A stretch of 39,859 nt of DNA, taken from the NCBI GenBank assembly GCA_964522665.1, contig CAZFVY010000065.1, positions 1 through 39,859 of the forward strand, read 5' to 3'. The notes beneath the pieces are model-generated. The model was not told the DNA's origin. It did not search any database and saw only the letters and a program-made list of their open reading frames with translations. A program made the position numbers and the translations under genes. Positions 27,572 to 37,400 of this stretch are shown piece by piece (the stretch's first letter is position 1; every line of letters begins with the position of its first letter). This stretch comes from CAZFVY01 sp964522665. Lineage in GTDB: Bacteria; Verrucomicrobiota; Verrucomicrobiia; Limisphaerales; CAZFVY01.

Positions 27572-29896
27572 TTAGCGCTTGGCCAGCCAATCGAATACCT
27601 CCGTTCGCATCGCCGCGGAGAACTGATTATACGTGTCCGGCGTCAGCAGCGTCAGGCCCTCGGGAGCGCCGCAAAGTCGGAAAACCCCCTGCGCTTCCGC
27701 GACGCACTGGCGAACGCCCGCGGGCGAGGCGTCGCGATCCCACTCGGGAGCGATCACCAGAATCGGTCGCGGCGAGACGCACGCAAGCAGTTCGTGATAG
27801 TCGTAGGGAATCCGCGCCTCGGAGCTGGCGAAGAATCCCAGTCTCGGCAGGAGACCATGCAGGTGCGAAAACGCGCGAGCGCCTTCCATCCCGTTGGCCG
27901 CCGCCGCTTCCCGAAGTGGCGTGAATCCGCATACCGAGACCACGCCGGCGATGCGCTCGTCCAGCGCCGCCGCGTACAGCCCGACGGTCGCGCCGAGCGA
28001 ATAGCCCGCCACGTAGATTTGCTTGGCGTCCACGAGCTCAACTTGCGCGAGCGCATCAACGGCTTGACGCGCGTCGGCGATCATTCGTCCCAGCTTCGAC
28101 CAGTGAGGGTAGCGCTGGTAGAAGGAAGCCCCCTCCTCGATCAGCGTACCGAAACCAATTTGATCGTAGGCGAAGACCGCGAAGCCGTGGTCGATTAGCC
28201 CTTCGATGATCGGCTGGGGCCGGCGGGCGTAACCGGTCGGATAGGAGTACTCGTGCAGATAAATCACCACTGGGAATCGCGATTTCGCCGGCTTCCCGTC
28301 CGCGCCGGTTGGGTAGAATAACGCGCCATTCCAGACGCTCCGGGTGGCAATGGGCTTCTTTAACTTCGGCTGGCCGATGACTTCGCGAAGGTAGTCATCC
28401 CGAAAGAACGGCGCGGCGGGAGGTATCGGCGGCTCGTCTCCCAACGACCAGCGAATGCGCGATTGAAGGCCGGCTTTTTTCGCCTCCCAATCGCCTTGGG
28501 TCGCGATTGGTTTGCCGCCGGAACCGACAAGGAGAACGCCTGCGCCATTCGTCGGAAACTTTGCGAGATCAATCTTTTCACCGCTTAAACGCTGCCATTT
28601 CTCGAACGTATAGTCGTAGAGGAGCCGGCGGGGAACGGGCATCTTGCCGCGGCCGAAGATGGTGTCAAAAAAATCGACGTAATTCTCGACGTCCCTCACC
28701 GCAGGCGGGTGGTACCCGAGGCGGAGATCAAGCCCCAACTGATCGTCGGCGTTCACGAATTGATAGACGCGCCGAATCGAATGGTAATTCTGCTCGATGC
28801 CCCAGGGATTGCCCTGGCTCTCGACCATCGACGAACTGATCAACAATCCGCGCGGCGCGACCAGCGAATAGAGCAGGTTTTGATCGACCGGCAGCTTATC
28901 TTCGCGGCCGATGAAGAAGCGGAGTCGCGGATGGAGCCATTGGGGAAAGCTCGTCGTAATCTCCGAGATCGTCTCGTTGTTGAACTTGTCGGTCGTGTAA
29001 CGAAACGGGTCTTCGGCGCCCGTCCCGCCGCTGCAGACGACGGTGGCCTTGATCCGCTCGTCGAAGGCGGCGGCCATGGAAACTTGTTTGCCGTCACGCG
29101 ATAAACCGGCGATGCCGATCTTGCGCATGTCCACCTCGCTTAGAGTCTCGAGATAATCGATGGCTCGTTGCGCCGCCCAGGCCCGGCGCATGAGCCGGGT
29201 AAAATCATATTGCGGATACCAGATGGAGGCGTACGCCTCGGTGTCATCGTGAGCGTCGCAGCCCGCGTACAGACAGCCAAGGTAACCACGCTGCACGGCT
29301 GGCCCGAGACCAATCCAACTGGTTCCATTCCCGCCGGGCGTCAGCAAAACCGGGAACGGTCCATTTCCGGGCGGGAGATAGAGTTCGAGCGTCAGTTTGG
29401 CCGCGTGATCGGGACCGAAACGGAGTTCGACGATCCGTTTTCGCACTAGTCCGACCTTGGTCTCGCCGAGAACCTTCGCCTCGAGATTATTGGGGCGTGG
29501 CGGGAACGTGCCGGTGACCCAATGTTGGAGCTGTTGGGCGATCCAGGTCCGCTTCTCGCGCCACTGCGCGGCCGTCCGCACGGGCACATTCTTGGCGCCT
29601 TCATCGAGCACGAGCGGGTCGGGCAAAAATGGCAGGGAAGGCATCCGGCTAAAATCGGGTGGCAACTCGCCGGTCCGTTCAAGCCAGGCGCTCCAGGTGG
29701 CGTCGAGCGGGGTTGGGCCGCCACGGTCGGCGTGCTCCTGGGGCAGGACGGCGCGAAGTTGATTCAGGTAGGCTCTTTGCGTCATTGATTCGCTGGCGGC
29801 CGCGCTCGTTCGCGTCGGCCAGACGCTGGCCAATAGCAATACGGACGCCAGCCACGGCGCGGTCGATCGTCCGGCCCCGAGTGTGTGGAATCGCAT
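27572..29896 (-). CDS. Secreted protein with two alpha/beta hydrolase domains
   Basis: A 774-residue exported protein (hydrophobic signal about 12-33). Domain 1 (about 130-415) resembles glucuronoyl/acetyl-xylan esterases. It has FPVLLTPGGNGTSW, nucleophile Ser266 in IAGLSRDGKQVSMAAAFD, VAPRGLLISSSMVESQGNPWG, and a candidate base His396 in LRLGYHPP. Domain 2 (about 515-774) resembles dienelactone-hydrolase-like esterases: FPVVIYLHEYSYPTG, Ser633 in VAGYSLGATVGLYAA, Asp720 in IAPEWDRDA. Where a catalytic His is expected near 755-759 the sequence reads PDTYNQFS with no His. Domain 2 may therefore be inactive or use another base. The gene is separated from its neighbours by more than 100 bp on both sides and seems to be transcribed alone. 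A role in deacylating plant polysaccharide is inferred from the family. Confidence 0.82.
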   Translation of the reverse strand: MRFHTLGAGRSTAPWLASVLLLASVWPTRTSAAASESMTQRAYLNQLRAVLPQEHADRGGPTPLDATWSAWLERTGELPPDFSRMPSLPFLPDPLVLDEGAKNVPVRTAAQWREKRTWIAQQLQHWVTGTFPPRPNNLEAKVLGETKVGLVRKRIVELRFGPDHAAKLTLELYLPPGNGPFPVLLTPGGNGTSWIGLGPAVQRGYLGCLYAGCDAHDDTEAYASIWYPQYDFTRLMRRAWAAQRAIDYLETLSEVDMRKIGIAGLSRDGKQVSMAAAFDERIKATVVCSGGTGAEDPFRYTTDKFNNETISEITTSFPQWLHPRLRFFIGREDKLPVDQNLLYSLVAPRGLLISSSMVESQGNPWGIEQNYHSIRRVYQFVNADDQLGLDLRLGYHPPAVRDVENYVDFFDTIFGRGKMPVPRRLLYDYTFEKWQRLSGEKIDLAKFPTNGAGVLLVGSGGKPIATQGDWEAKKAGLQSRIRWSLGDEPPIPPAAPFFRDDYLREVIGQPKLKKPIATRSVWNGALFYPTGADGKPAKSRFPVVIYLHEYSYPTGYARRPQPIIEGLIDHGFAVFAYDQIGFGTLIEEGASFYQRYPHWSKLGRMIADARQAVDALAQVELVDAKQIYVAGYSLGATVGLYAAALDERIAGVVSVCGFTPLREAAAANGMEGARAFSHLHGLLPRLGFFASSEARIPYDYHELLACVSPRPILVIAPEWDRDASPAGVRQCVAEAQGVFRLCGAPEGLTLLTPDTYNQFSAAMRTEVFDWLAKR

Positions 29897-30016
29897 GGCA
29901 AAAGTCTAACCAAGAGCCGCGGAGCTACGGTAGAAAAATGTTCGTCCCAAGCGGGACACCCCAAGCAAGCGGACAGGCGACGCAATGCCTTTAGCTCCCT
30001 TTTTGGTTCGCCTCGA

Positions 30017-33000
30017 CTACGGGCCGACTCGCGCCCGATAAAAGCGCTGGGTCGCGCCGATTGCCGCGGAGTCGATGAAGTTCCAATAATTCCCCGCGGG
30101 CGTCACGGTGATGACCGGCAGCCAAGTCTGCAGGTCGGCGGAGGCTTGGAGGGTGTAGGTTTGTCCAGGCTCGGTTGCGAGCGTTACGCTGATGGAGCCA
30201 TCTGGCAATCGTCGCGGTGAACTCAACTGGCCGGGGGTAGCGACGGATTGATTCACGGGATTCAGCCGGGCGATGTAATTGTGGGTGGCGCCGTCAATCG
30301 TGGTAAAAAGCCCGCCGATAACGACTTTCCCGTCGCCTTGGGGCGCGATCGCGAACACCGAATCATTCGGGCCGCTGGCGTCATTGAAACTTGCGTCGAG
30401 CGTGCCGTCCGGAAACAAGCGGGCAACGTGGGCGCGCGAAAATGAGTTAAAATGGGTGAAAACACCGCCCACGAGGACTTGGCCATTTGCCAGCGCTGCG
30501 ATCGCGAGCACGACGTCGTCAGCTCCCATCGGTGAAAAGCTGGAATCGAGGCTTCCGTCGGCGCTGAGCCGGGCGATGCGGTTGCGACCGAAACCATTGT
30601 AGGAAGTGAAGGCGCCGCCGATGAGTATCTGTCCGTTCGCCGCGAGGGCGACGCATTCGACCGTGTCGTTGGCGCCGAGGCGAGGGTTAAAAGTGGCGTC
30701 GAGCGTGCCGTCAGAATTGAGCCGGGCGATGTGGTTCCGGCCGACGCCGCTGACCGTCGTGAAGGCGCCACCGATCACCAGCTTGCGGTCGTTCTGAAGG
30801 GCGATCGAATCGACAACGTCATTGGGACCGGCGCCGGGATCAAAACCGGCGTCTAGCGAACCGTCGAGTTTAAGCCGGGCCACGTAGTTTCGGGTGACGT
30901 CGGTGAATGTCGTGAACGAGCCGCCGATAAACACTCCGGCGGGAGTAATATTTGTATCCATCACGACGGAGTAGATGAAATCCATCGTCCCGTCCCCGGG
31001 GTCAAACGTTGGATCGAGGAGACCGTTCGCCCCGAGGCGGGCAATGGCGTTGCGATTCGTTCCGGTCACCGTATTGAACTCGCCGCCGATGATCGCCTTT
31101 TGATCGGCCTGCAACGCAATCGAGTGGATACGATACTTAACCCCGCGGCCTGGGTCGTAGGCGCTGTCCACCGAACCATCCGGGTTCAGGCGGGCAATGC
31201 GATTGCGGACCGAGCCGTTGATCGACGCGAACGCCCCCCCAATCACGACGGCGCCGTTCGTCTGAATCGCAATGGCATCGACCAAGCCGTCGGCGCCGCT
31301 CCCCGGATTGAAGGCGGCATCGACCATACTGGGGGGAGGCGGAGCGGTCGGAACGATCGAGATTAGAGTCGAGTCCAGTTGCCCGAGGATGGCGTTCCCG
31401 ATGGGGTTGCTCAGCTTGACGTTTACCGAGAGATTTCCATCAGTGGTAACCTGATCAATAATTTGGACCGTGACGGTTTTCTGCGTTTCGCCGGATGCGA
31501 AATTGAGTGTGCCGCTTTGCGCAATGTAATCATGTCCGGCCACGCCGGACCCGTCGCTGGTGGCGTAATCCACGGAAACGGCGACGTTCGTGATCTCGGT
31601 TCGTTGGACGGAAACGGTCGCGGTTCCGCCGGCCTGACTGACCGAAAAGAGTGGCGCGGAGAATTCAAGGCGGGCGGCTCGCGGTTGAAACGCCGCGACG
31701 ATACTGGCGGTGTTATTGATGACCCGCGCGTTGTCGGCGGAATTTGGCGAGTTGTCCGCGACGCCTGTCGGCACGCCTTGAAACGAGACATCCGGGTTTG
31801 AGAAATACGGGATCTGGAGGCCGGGATTATACGCCATCACCGTTCGATAACTGAAGCCACCCGCGGCGAATTTGTTGCCAAACGCGTACGGATAGGCGTG
31901 GGTGGGAGCGGTAGAGTCTTCGCGGGCGTGGTCGCAGCCCATGTTGTGGCCCATCTCGTGCGCCAAGGAAAAATTGCCCGAGAGATAAGGGCGCCGCACG
32001 ACGCAGAAAGCGCTGCTGGCGAACGACGTGTTCGCGACCGTCATGATGTTCGCGATGCCCGCGTACCCGTAGGAGGTGGCGCCTTCAACGATCAGGGCGA
32101 CGAGATCGGCTCGGTAACGCGAACGCAAGGCCGGGACGTCGTCCAAAAAGCCGTCCCCAACGCTGGTAAGCTGATCCAGGTCGGTCCCAATCTGTCCGGT
32201 TTCGGGATAGTCGATCAATCCGCGGTAAACCAAGCTTACCTGAATATTAACATGGCTATTGAGGTAACTAAGGTTTGCCTCCGCGATGGCCAGCTCGATT
32301 AAGGTGTTCATGCCTTGGGTGCCACCGGCGGCGTCGCGCGCTTGCGCGCTGTAAATCACCATCACATCGATCGTGGTAATCGGCGTGTTGGTCGTGCCAC
32401 TCCCGGCCGGGGCGCCGCCTGCAGGCAGGTCTGACTCTGACCCGGTTTGACGCTGACTGACGTTCGTGCCGGTCAATGTCGCCGCCGGCGCTCCGTTGGG
32501 CGCGGTAAGCGGTCGTTGAGGCGTCAACCCGCAAATGGGCTGGGTAGCCGGGTCCAGTTCCGCGACCCGATGGAGACCGCCGCCCGCATAGGTAATCTTG
32601 ATCGCGCCGCGTCCGGGAACGAAGATCGAGCCGGCGAGGACGCCGTCCTGAGACGCCAGAATGAAACTGCCGTCGGCGATTCCGTTAAGGTGACCGTACG
32701 AAATCGTCGCGCCCCGCGGCGTAGGCTCAATTCGATCCGTGATCGCTTCGAACTCGAGGTCGGTGAACAGGTTGAGGCTGATTGATCCCGCTTGGCCGAC
32801 CCGGGGAGTGACAGTCGGGAGGTCCGTTGAGAGTCGGACGTAGTGCGCGCGTTTAACGCCTGGTTCAAGCGGTATCGCCAGGCCGGTCAAGGGGAGCGAC
32901 TCGACACGGAAGAGGTGGCTCGCCGGCTGACTCGGCGCGCCAGTTGGAGTCGAGGCGGGAGCAGCGCTGACCGGTAATGAAGCGCCGCCAAGCGCGGCCA

Positions 33001-33049
33001 GGAGAACGAGAGTGAAGACTCTGATTAAGACGCTCGGTGACTGCTTCAT
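30017..33049 (-). CDS. Secreted reprolysin-like metalloprotease with Calx-beta and delta-60 repeats
   Basis: A 1010-residue protein with signal peptide (about 1-29, ending PVSA); the ATG at 33049 opens it. A propeptide-like region (about 45-175) precedes a metzincin domain (about 225-455). This has the zinc site HEMGHNMGCDH (His364, His368, His374; Glu365) and the Met-turn VMAYNPG. Residues about 458-568 are a Calx-beta domain (ATVSVQRTE, VDYATSDGSGVAGHDYIAQSGTLNFASGET). From 576 to about 935 run seven delta-60 repeats of about 50 residues, each with the core (L/V)D..F(D/N)PG..., (V/I)IGG.F...... R..IARL..DG, suited to a seven-bladed propeller. The last about 70 residues end in a module YTLQASADLQTW...RFYRARVGP. 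Likely a cell-surface or secreted protease; target unknown. Confidence 0.9.
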   Translation of the reverse strand: MKQSPSVLIRVFTLVLLAALGGASLPVSAAPASTPTGAPSQPASHLFRVESLPLTGLAIPLEPGVKRAHYVRLSTDLPTVTPRVGQAGSISLNLFTDLEFEAITDRIEPTPRGATISYGHLNGIADGSFILASQDGVLAGSIFVPGRGAIKITYAGGGLHRVAELDPATQPICGLTPQRPLTAPNGAPAATLTGTNVSQRQTGSESDLPAGGAPAGSGTTNTPITTIDVMVIYSAQARDAAGGTQGMNTLIELAIAEANLSYLNSHVNIQVSLVYRGLIDYPETGQIGTDLDQLTSVGDGFLDDVPALRSRYRADLVALIVEGATSYGYAGIANIMTVANTSFASSAFCVVRRPYLSGNFSLAHEMGHNMGCDHAREDSTAPTHAYPYAFGNKFAAGGFSYRTVMAYNPGLQIPYFSNPDVSFQGVPTGVADNSPNSADNARVINNTASIVAAFQPRAARLEFSAPLFSVSQAGGTATVSVQRTEITNVAVSVDYATSDGSGVAGHDYIAQSGTLNFASGETQKTVTVQIIDQVTTDGNLSVNVKLSNPIGNAILGQLDSTLISIVPTAPPPPSMVDAAFNPGSGADGLVDAIAIQTNGAVVIGGAFASINGSVRNRIARLNPDGSVDSAYDPGRGVKYRIHSIALQADQKAIIGGEFNTVTGTNRNAIARLGANGLLDPTFDPGDGTMDFIYSVVMDTNITPAGVFIGGSFTTFTDVTRNYVARLKLDGSLDAGFDPGAGPNDVVDSIALQNDRKLVIGGAFTTVSGVGRNHIARLNSDGTLDATFNPRLGANDTVECVALAANGQILIGGAFTSYNGFGRNRIARLSADGSLDSSFSPMGADDVVLAIAALANGQVLVGGVFTHFNSFSRAHVARLFPDGTLDASFNDASGPNDSVFAIAPQGDGKVVIGGLFTTIDGATHNYIARLNPVNQSVATPGQLSSPRRLPDGSISVTLATEPGQTYTLQASADLQTWLPVITVTPAGNYWNFIDSAAIGATQRFYRARVGP

Positions 33050-33141
33050 TCGGGCCAGTTTATAGCGGGGCAAATTACCCGATTTTGGTGGATTCAACAA
33101 GCCGAATCTGGCAGCGTGCGTTCAGATTTTACCCGAAGCTT

Positions 33142-34008
33142 ATGAAACACTTGTTAATTTCCCTTACGGCCGTGGCGCTGGTCCAGTGCGCCATGGCGCA
33201 GCCGATGCCGCCGCTTCCGCTTTGGCCGGACGGCGCGCCGGGGGCGCGCGGTAAGGAGGATTTCGATATTCCCACGATCACGCCGTATCTTCCAGATCCG
33301 GCCAAGGCGACCGGCGCGGCGTTTGTGATCTTTCCCGGCGGCGGTTACGGCGGATTGGCGGATCACGAGGGGCGCGGCTACGCGCTCTGGTTGAACGAGC
33401 ACGGGATCACCGGGTTCGTCGTCAAGTACCGCCTTGGTTCCCATGGTTATCGACATCCTTCGATGCTGCAAGACGCGGCCCGCGCCGTCCGCCTCGTCCG
33501 GGCAAAAGCCCCCGACTGGAAGATCGACCCGCGGCGGATCGGGATTATCGGGTCATCGGCGGGCGGGCACTTGGCCTCGACTCTGCTGACGCATTTTGAT
33601 CTCGGCCAACCCGACGCGGCCGATCCCATTGATCGTCAAAGCTGCCGGCCGGACGTTGGCGTTTTGTGCTACGCGGTCATCTCGATGGGAGAATTTACCC
33701 ATCAAGGCTCCAAGGCCAATCTGCTCGGCAAAAACCCATCGGAAGAGCTGGTAAAATCATTGTCGAACGAACTGCAGGTCACCTCGGATACGCCGCCCTG
33801 TTTCATTTGGCATACGTGGGAAGATAACGCGGTCAAGGTCGAGAACAGCTTGATGTTCGCCATGGCGCTCAGGAAGGCCGGCGTGCCGTTTGATCTGCAC
33901 GTTTACGAGCATGGCCAGCATGGCATCGGCTTGGCCAACGGCCACCCATGGAGTTCCGAATGTCTGTTTTGGCTCAAAGGCCGAGGCTTCCTTGACGCTC
34001 CGCGCTAA
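33142..34008 (+). CDS. Secreted alpha/beta hydrolase (BD-FAE/acetyl-xylan-esterase-like)
   Basis: A 288-residue protein with a signal peptide (MKHLLISLTAVALVQCAMA, cleavage before QPMPP). The ATG at 33142 was chosen because it opens the signal peptide. Hydrolase motifs in order: PLPLWPDGAPGARG, oxyanion region IFPGGGYGGLADHEG, nucleophile in GIIGSSAGGHLASTL, acid in HTWEDNAVKVENS, and base in YEHGQHGIGLA. The triad is complete. The LWP.GAPG opening is typical of bacterial esterases annotated as acetyl xylan esterase or endo-1,4-beta-xylanase B. It is divergent from the metalloprotease gene across 92 bp that must hold both promoters. Confidence 0.9.
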   Translation: MKHLLISLTAVALVQCAMAQPMPPLPLWPDGAPGARGKEDFDIPTITPYLPDPAKATGAAFVIFPGGGYGGLADHEGRGYALWLNEHGITGFVVKYRLGSHGYRHPSMLQDAARAVRLVRAKAPDWKIDPRRIGIIGSSAGGHLASTLLTHFDLGQPDAADPIDRQSCRPDVGVLCYAVISMGEFTHQGSKANLLGKNPSEELVKSLSNELQVTSDTPPCFIWHTWEDNAVKVENSLMFAMALRKAGVPFDLHVYEHGQHGIGLANGHPWSSECLFWLKGRGFLDAPR

Positions 34009-34414
34009 TCCGTGGGCGTCGTCGATGACGCGGTCAGCTTGGCTGCGCCCGAAGATCGACCTTTTTGAAGGAACTCAGCCCGTTTCGTTCTGGTCCGGCG
34101 GTTCTCGCCTCCGAGTCGTACATGGGCGGAGCCGTTCGCGTGAGCAGGCTGGGCAGTTGCCTTGGTTTGGCGCCCGGGTTTGGGGCCGGCTCGCGTGACG
34201 ACGTGTTCACGCGCGAGCTCGCCGACGCCGAGTCCCAGTTCGAGCGCTGATGACTTTCCTCCCTGTGGCGAGGTGCGTTGGCCTTTCAGACTCGCCCTCC
34301 AAAAGTAGATCGGGCAGGTGGCGACTTCTGGGCTCAGACGACCGGGTGCAAAAAGAGACAAGGCTCGCCGTTGCCGGCGAGCCTTGCGGTGAGACGAATG
34401 GATTGCCTTAGCTA
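34009..34414. other. Intergenic region between convergent genes
   Basis: It holds the terminator at 34359-34386. The rest shows no recognisable gene; the open frames crossing it have no family motif and skewed composition. Confidence 0.5.
34359..34386 (-). terminator. Rho-independent terminator of the PA14-like protein gene
   Basis: Perfect 12-bp arms (34359-34370 and 34375-34386) enclose a 4-base loop. On the minus strand the stem is followed by TCTCTTTTTGCA, a T-rich tail. It begins 29 bases after the stop of the 34415-37453 gene. Confidence 0.85.
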
Positions 34415-37400
34415 TTACTGCCGCAGGCGATAGAACTGCGCGGCGCCCGTCGGCGTAACACTGACGGGGCTGGAGCCCGCTTGATCGGTCCACGGACCGG
34501 TCACGCTGGTCGCGGCTTGCAGGGTTCCCGCGCCGGTCCAAGTGACCTGGACTTTCCCCGCTTGGCTGGCAACGCTGAGCGGCCCGACATGCTGAGGAGC
34601 GATCGATGGGACGGAATAAACGCCCCAATTATCGATGGCCCAGTACCAGCTGGACGTGCCCGCTTGGACGAATCTAAACGTCACGCTCTTTTGATTGTCC
34701 GCCAGCGGCACACTGTAAACTTCGATGCGTTTGGACTCGGTGCCGTTGTCGTTCCAGCGGCCTTCGATGTACGGGGCCAGCGCCTGGGTGATCGGCGCTT
34801 TAATAAAGAAGCCGTAGGTGCCGCCGACCAAGGCCTTCGTAACCGGGTCAGTGTAGCGAGCGACGTCGCCGTAGCTGGTCGTCATCGTCTTGGTGACATC
34901 GATGTTGCCCAAACCGTCGCGGTAAATGTCCGGCGGGGCCTGCGAATCATACTCGCCTTGCACCCAGTAGAGCACCGGGTTGTAGTTGGTCCCATCAACG
35001 GTGTATTCCAAGGCGGCCAGGGAATCCTGGTTTTGCTCGTAGGCGCTGTCGAACGCGATGACGGTGCCGGTCTTGCCGGTGAGGTCATAGGCTTTCGTGT
35101 AGAGGTACTGAATCTGTCCGGGAGGACCATTCTGGCGGGCGTCGGACTCGGCCCGAATATAATGATTCACCAGCAGTGGCGCCACGTTCTCGTCGAACGC
35201 GACGCCATTCAGGACTTGAGGAGAGTAGGCGCTGACCCCAGTGTCTTTGCTCGGGCCGAACGATTTGTCGATGACGACCCAACCGAGGTAGAAGTCGGAA
35301 TTGAGATCAGTCGGGTCAAACCCAGCGTGCTCGGAACCCGTGAAATTCACTTGCTGCCAACCGGCCGGGACGGACGGATTCGGTCCGACGGACGTTGACT
35401 CGAAGTCCTCGAAATAGAGCGCCGTCGGCAAGACGTAGTTCCGCAGGAGGTGGAAGCTCCACGAATTCGTGTGCTTGGCCCCACCGACGTCGGCATAAAC
35501 CAATTTCGCGGTATGGACCGTCCGCGGCAGTTGCAAGCCCGTCGGAGTGTAGGAGAACGAGGTCAACCCGTTGGCGGCGGTAACTTTGCCGGTGGTGATC
35601 GCGGCCCCGTCCACCGCGAGAGTGACCGAGGAGGCGTCCACTTTGTCAGTGGTCCCGTCGCTGATTTGAACCACGACGTTCGTGAATCCGACGTCGGCGC
35701 TGTCGCTGAATGGAGACACGAACGCGGAAGGGCCAGCGTATTTGACGAACGTTCCGATGCTGCCAGTCCGTTTCCAGTAGGCTTTTACGGCATTGGTGCT
35801 GCTGCCATCGTTAACCAGGGTCTTGGACCCGTCCGCATTGACGGTATAGAACTCGAGTCCGGCGTCACCGGTGTTGTCGCCGCCGGTGCCTTCGCGAAAC
35901 CAAGCCAATCGGATTGGATAAATCCCCGCCGTTTGAACTGAGACGGGGAACTGGGTCTCGGTCGTGATTGCCTCGTAGTCCCAAAGCCCCAGCGGGGTAC
36001 CAAACGCATCTTGCGGATTGGCGCCGACCGTAACCCGGAAACCATCCGTATGGCTCACCGCAAAGGTGTAAAGACCAGCCTTCAGATCCAGATACGTGAT
36101 GATTTCGCCGGCGATATTGGCGCTGTCTTGACCCTGCAAACCAGGAAAGACGTCGTCTGGATGGCCGTTCGAGGACTTAAACGTGCCTTCTTCGGCGCCG
36201 GTGTTGAACGAGAAGTTGATGACGTTCGTCAAGGCGAAGCTGCCGTCCGTTTGTTCTCCGGCCGCCGTCGTGCTGGCAATGGGCAAGCCCGACGTTGGAT
36301 CGGTGAGCAGCCCGGCCAACTGGGCCTCGGCATGGGCGATATTTGCGCCGATGGTGCCGTAGGTACCAGAGTCGATCTGATGGACACGGTACACAAAACC
36401 TCGTTTGGTGGTATCAACCGCGCTGGACGGTACGGCGGCGGCGGGCGGAAGGACCGTGAAGTTCGGGACGACGAACGATAGGTTCTCGGAGAGATTGTGC
36501 GCCGGTTGGGCGTTGTCCGAGAATTGGATCGAGACCGAATTGGTCGTGCCGGCCGCCAGCGGGTTGGGCGCGTTGTAGTTCACCGTGGTGATCGAACCGG
36601 ATTTGGAGACCCCGACGGTAACGGCGGTGCCATTCAATTTGACTTGGACCGAGCCGGTGGCGACCGCCGTGACGTCATCTTGCAGCGTGATGCTAAATCC
36701 GGCCGGCCCCGAGACGAAGGTCCCGATGTAAGGGGGCGCGATCTTGGCGGTGGCGTAGGCCGTGATCGCGCCAGCCGTCGTCGAATCGTTGATGAGCACA
36801 AAATTCGTGCTGGAACTATTCGTGATCACGCTGAACCACGAAACGCTGGCGCCGCCGCCGGCCTGCCAGTAAATCAGGCGAAAAGGATAAATGCCCGCTT
36901 GCGTGACCGAGACCGCGAAGGTCGTGTCGCCACTCCCGCGTGTCCCGTCGAACTGTCCGACGATCAGCGAGGAAAACCGGTCTTTTGGATTGAGCGAGGC
37001 GGCGGAGACGCGAAAACCGTCGTCGCTGTTGACGCCCAGCGTATAGACGCCAGCCGCCGGGAATTGCAGGTAGGTCAGGACTTCTTCCGAGAAGTTGACG
37101 GTGCTGGCGTCAATGCCTGGGAAACTGTCCGCTCCGACGAAGGTATCGACCGATGCGCCGGGCGCGACGTTCCAGTTAACCACCATATTGACGACATAAT
37201 ACCCACTGGCGTTGGCGCCCGAAAGGTCCGCGGTGTTCGGACCTTGCAGGCCCGCCAATTGATCCTCGGTCCAGGCGGCGGTGCCGCCTGAAGAGGCGTC
37301 GGTCTGATAGGGGCGCACCTGGAAGCCGACTTGATTCGTGTTCACCGAGCCCGCCGGCATGGCGAAAGTAGGTGGAATCTGGGTTTGGGCGGCGGCGCTG

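Noticed and set aside
30240..31330. Regularly spaced similar DNA segments that could suggest a CRISPR or satellite array
   Set aside because: The period of about 150 bp matches the seven delta-60 protein repeats in frame; the DNA copies are divergent and coding.
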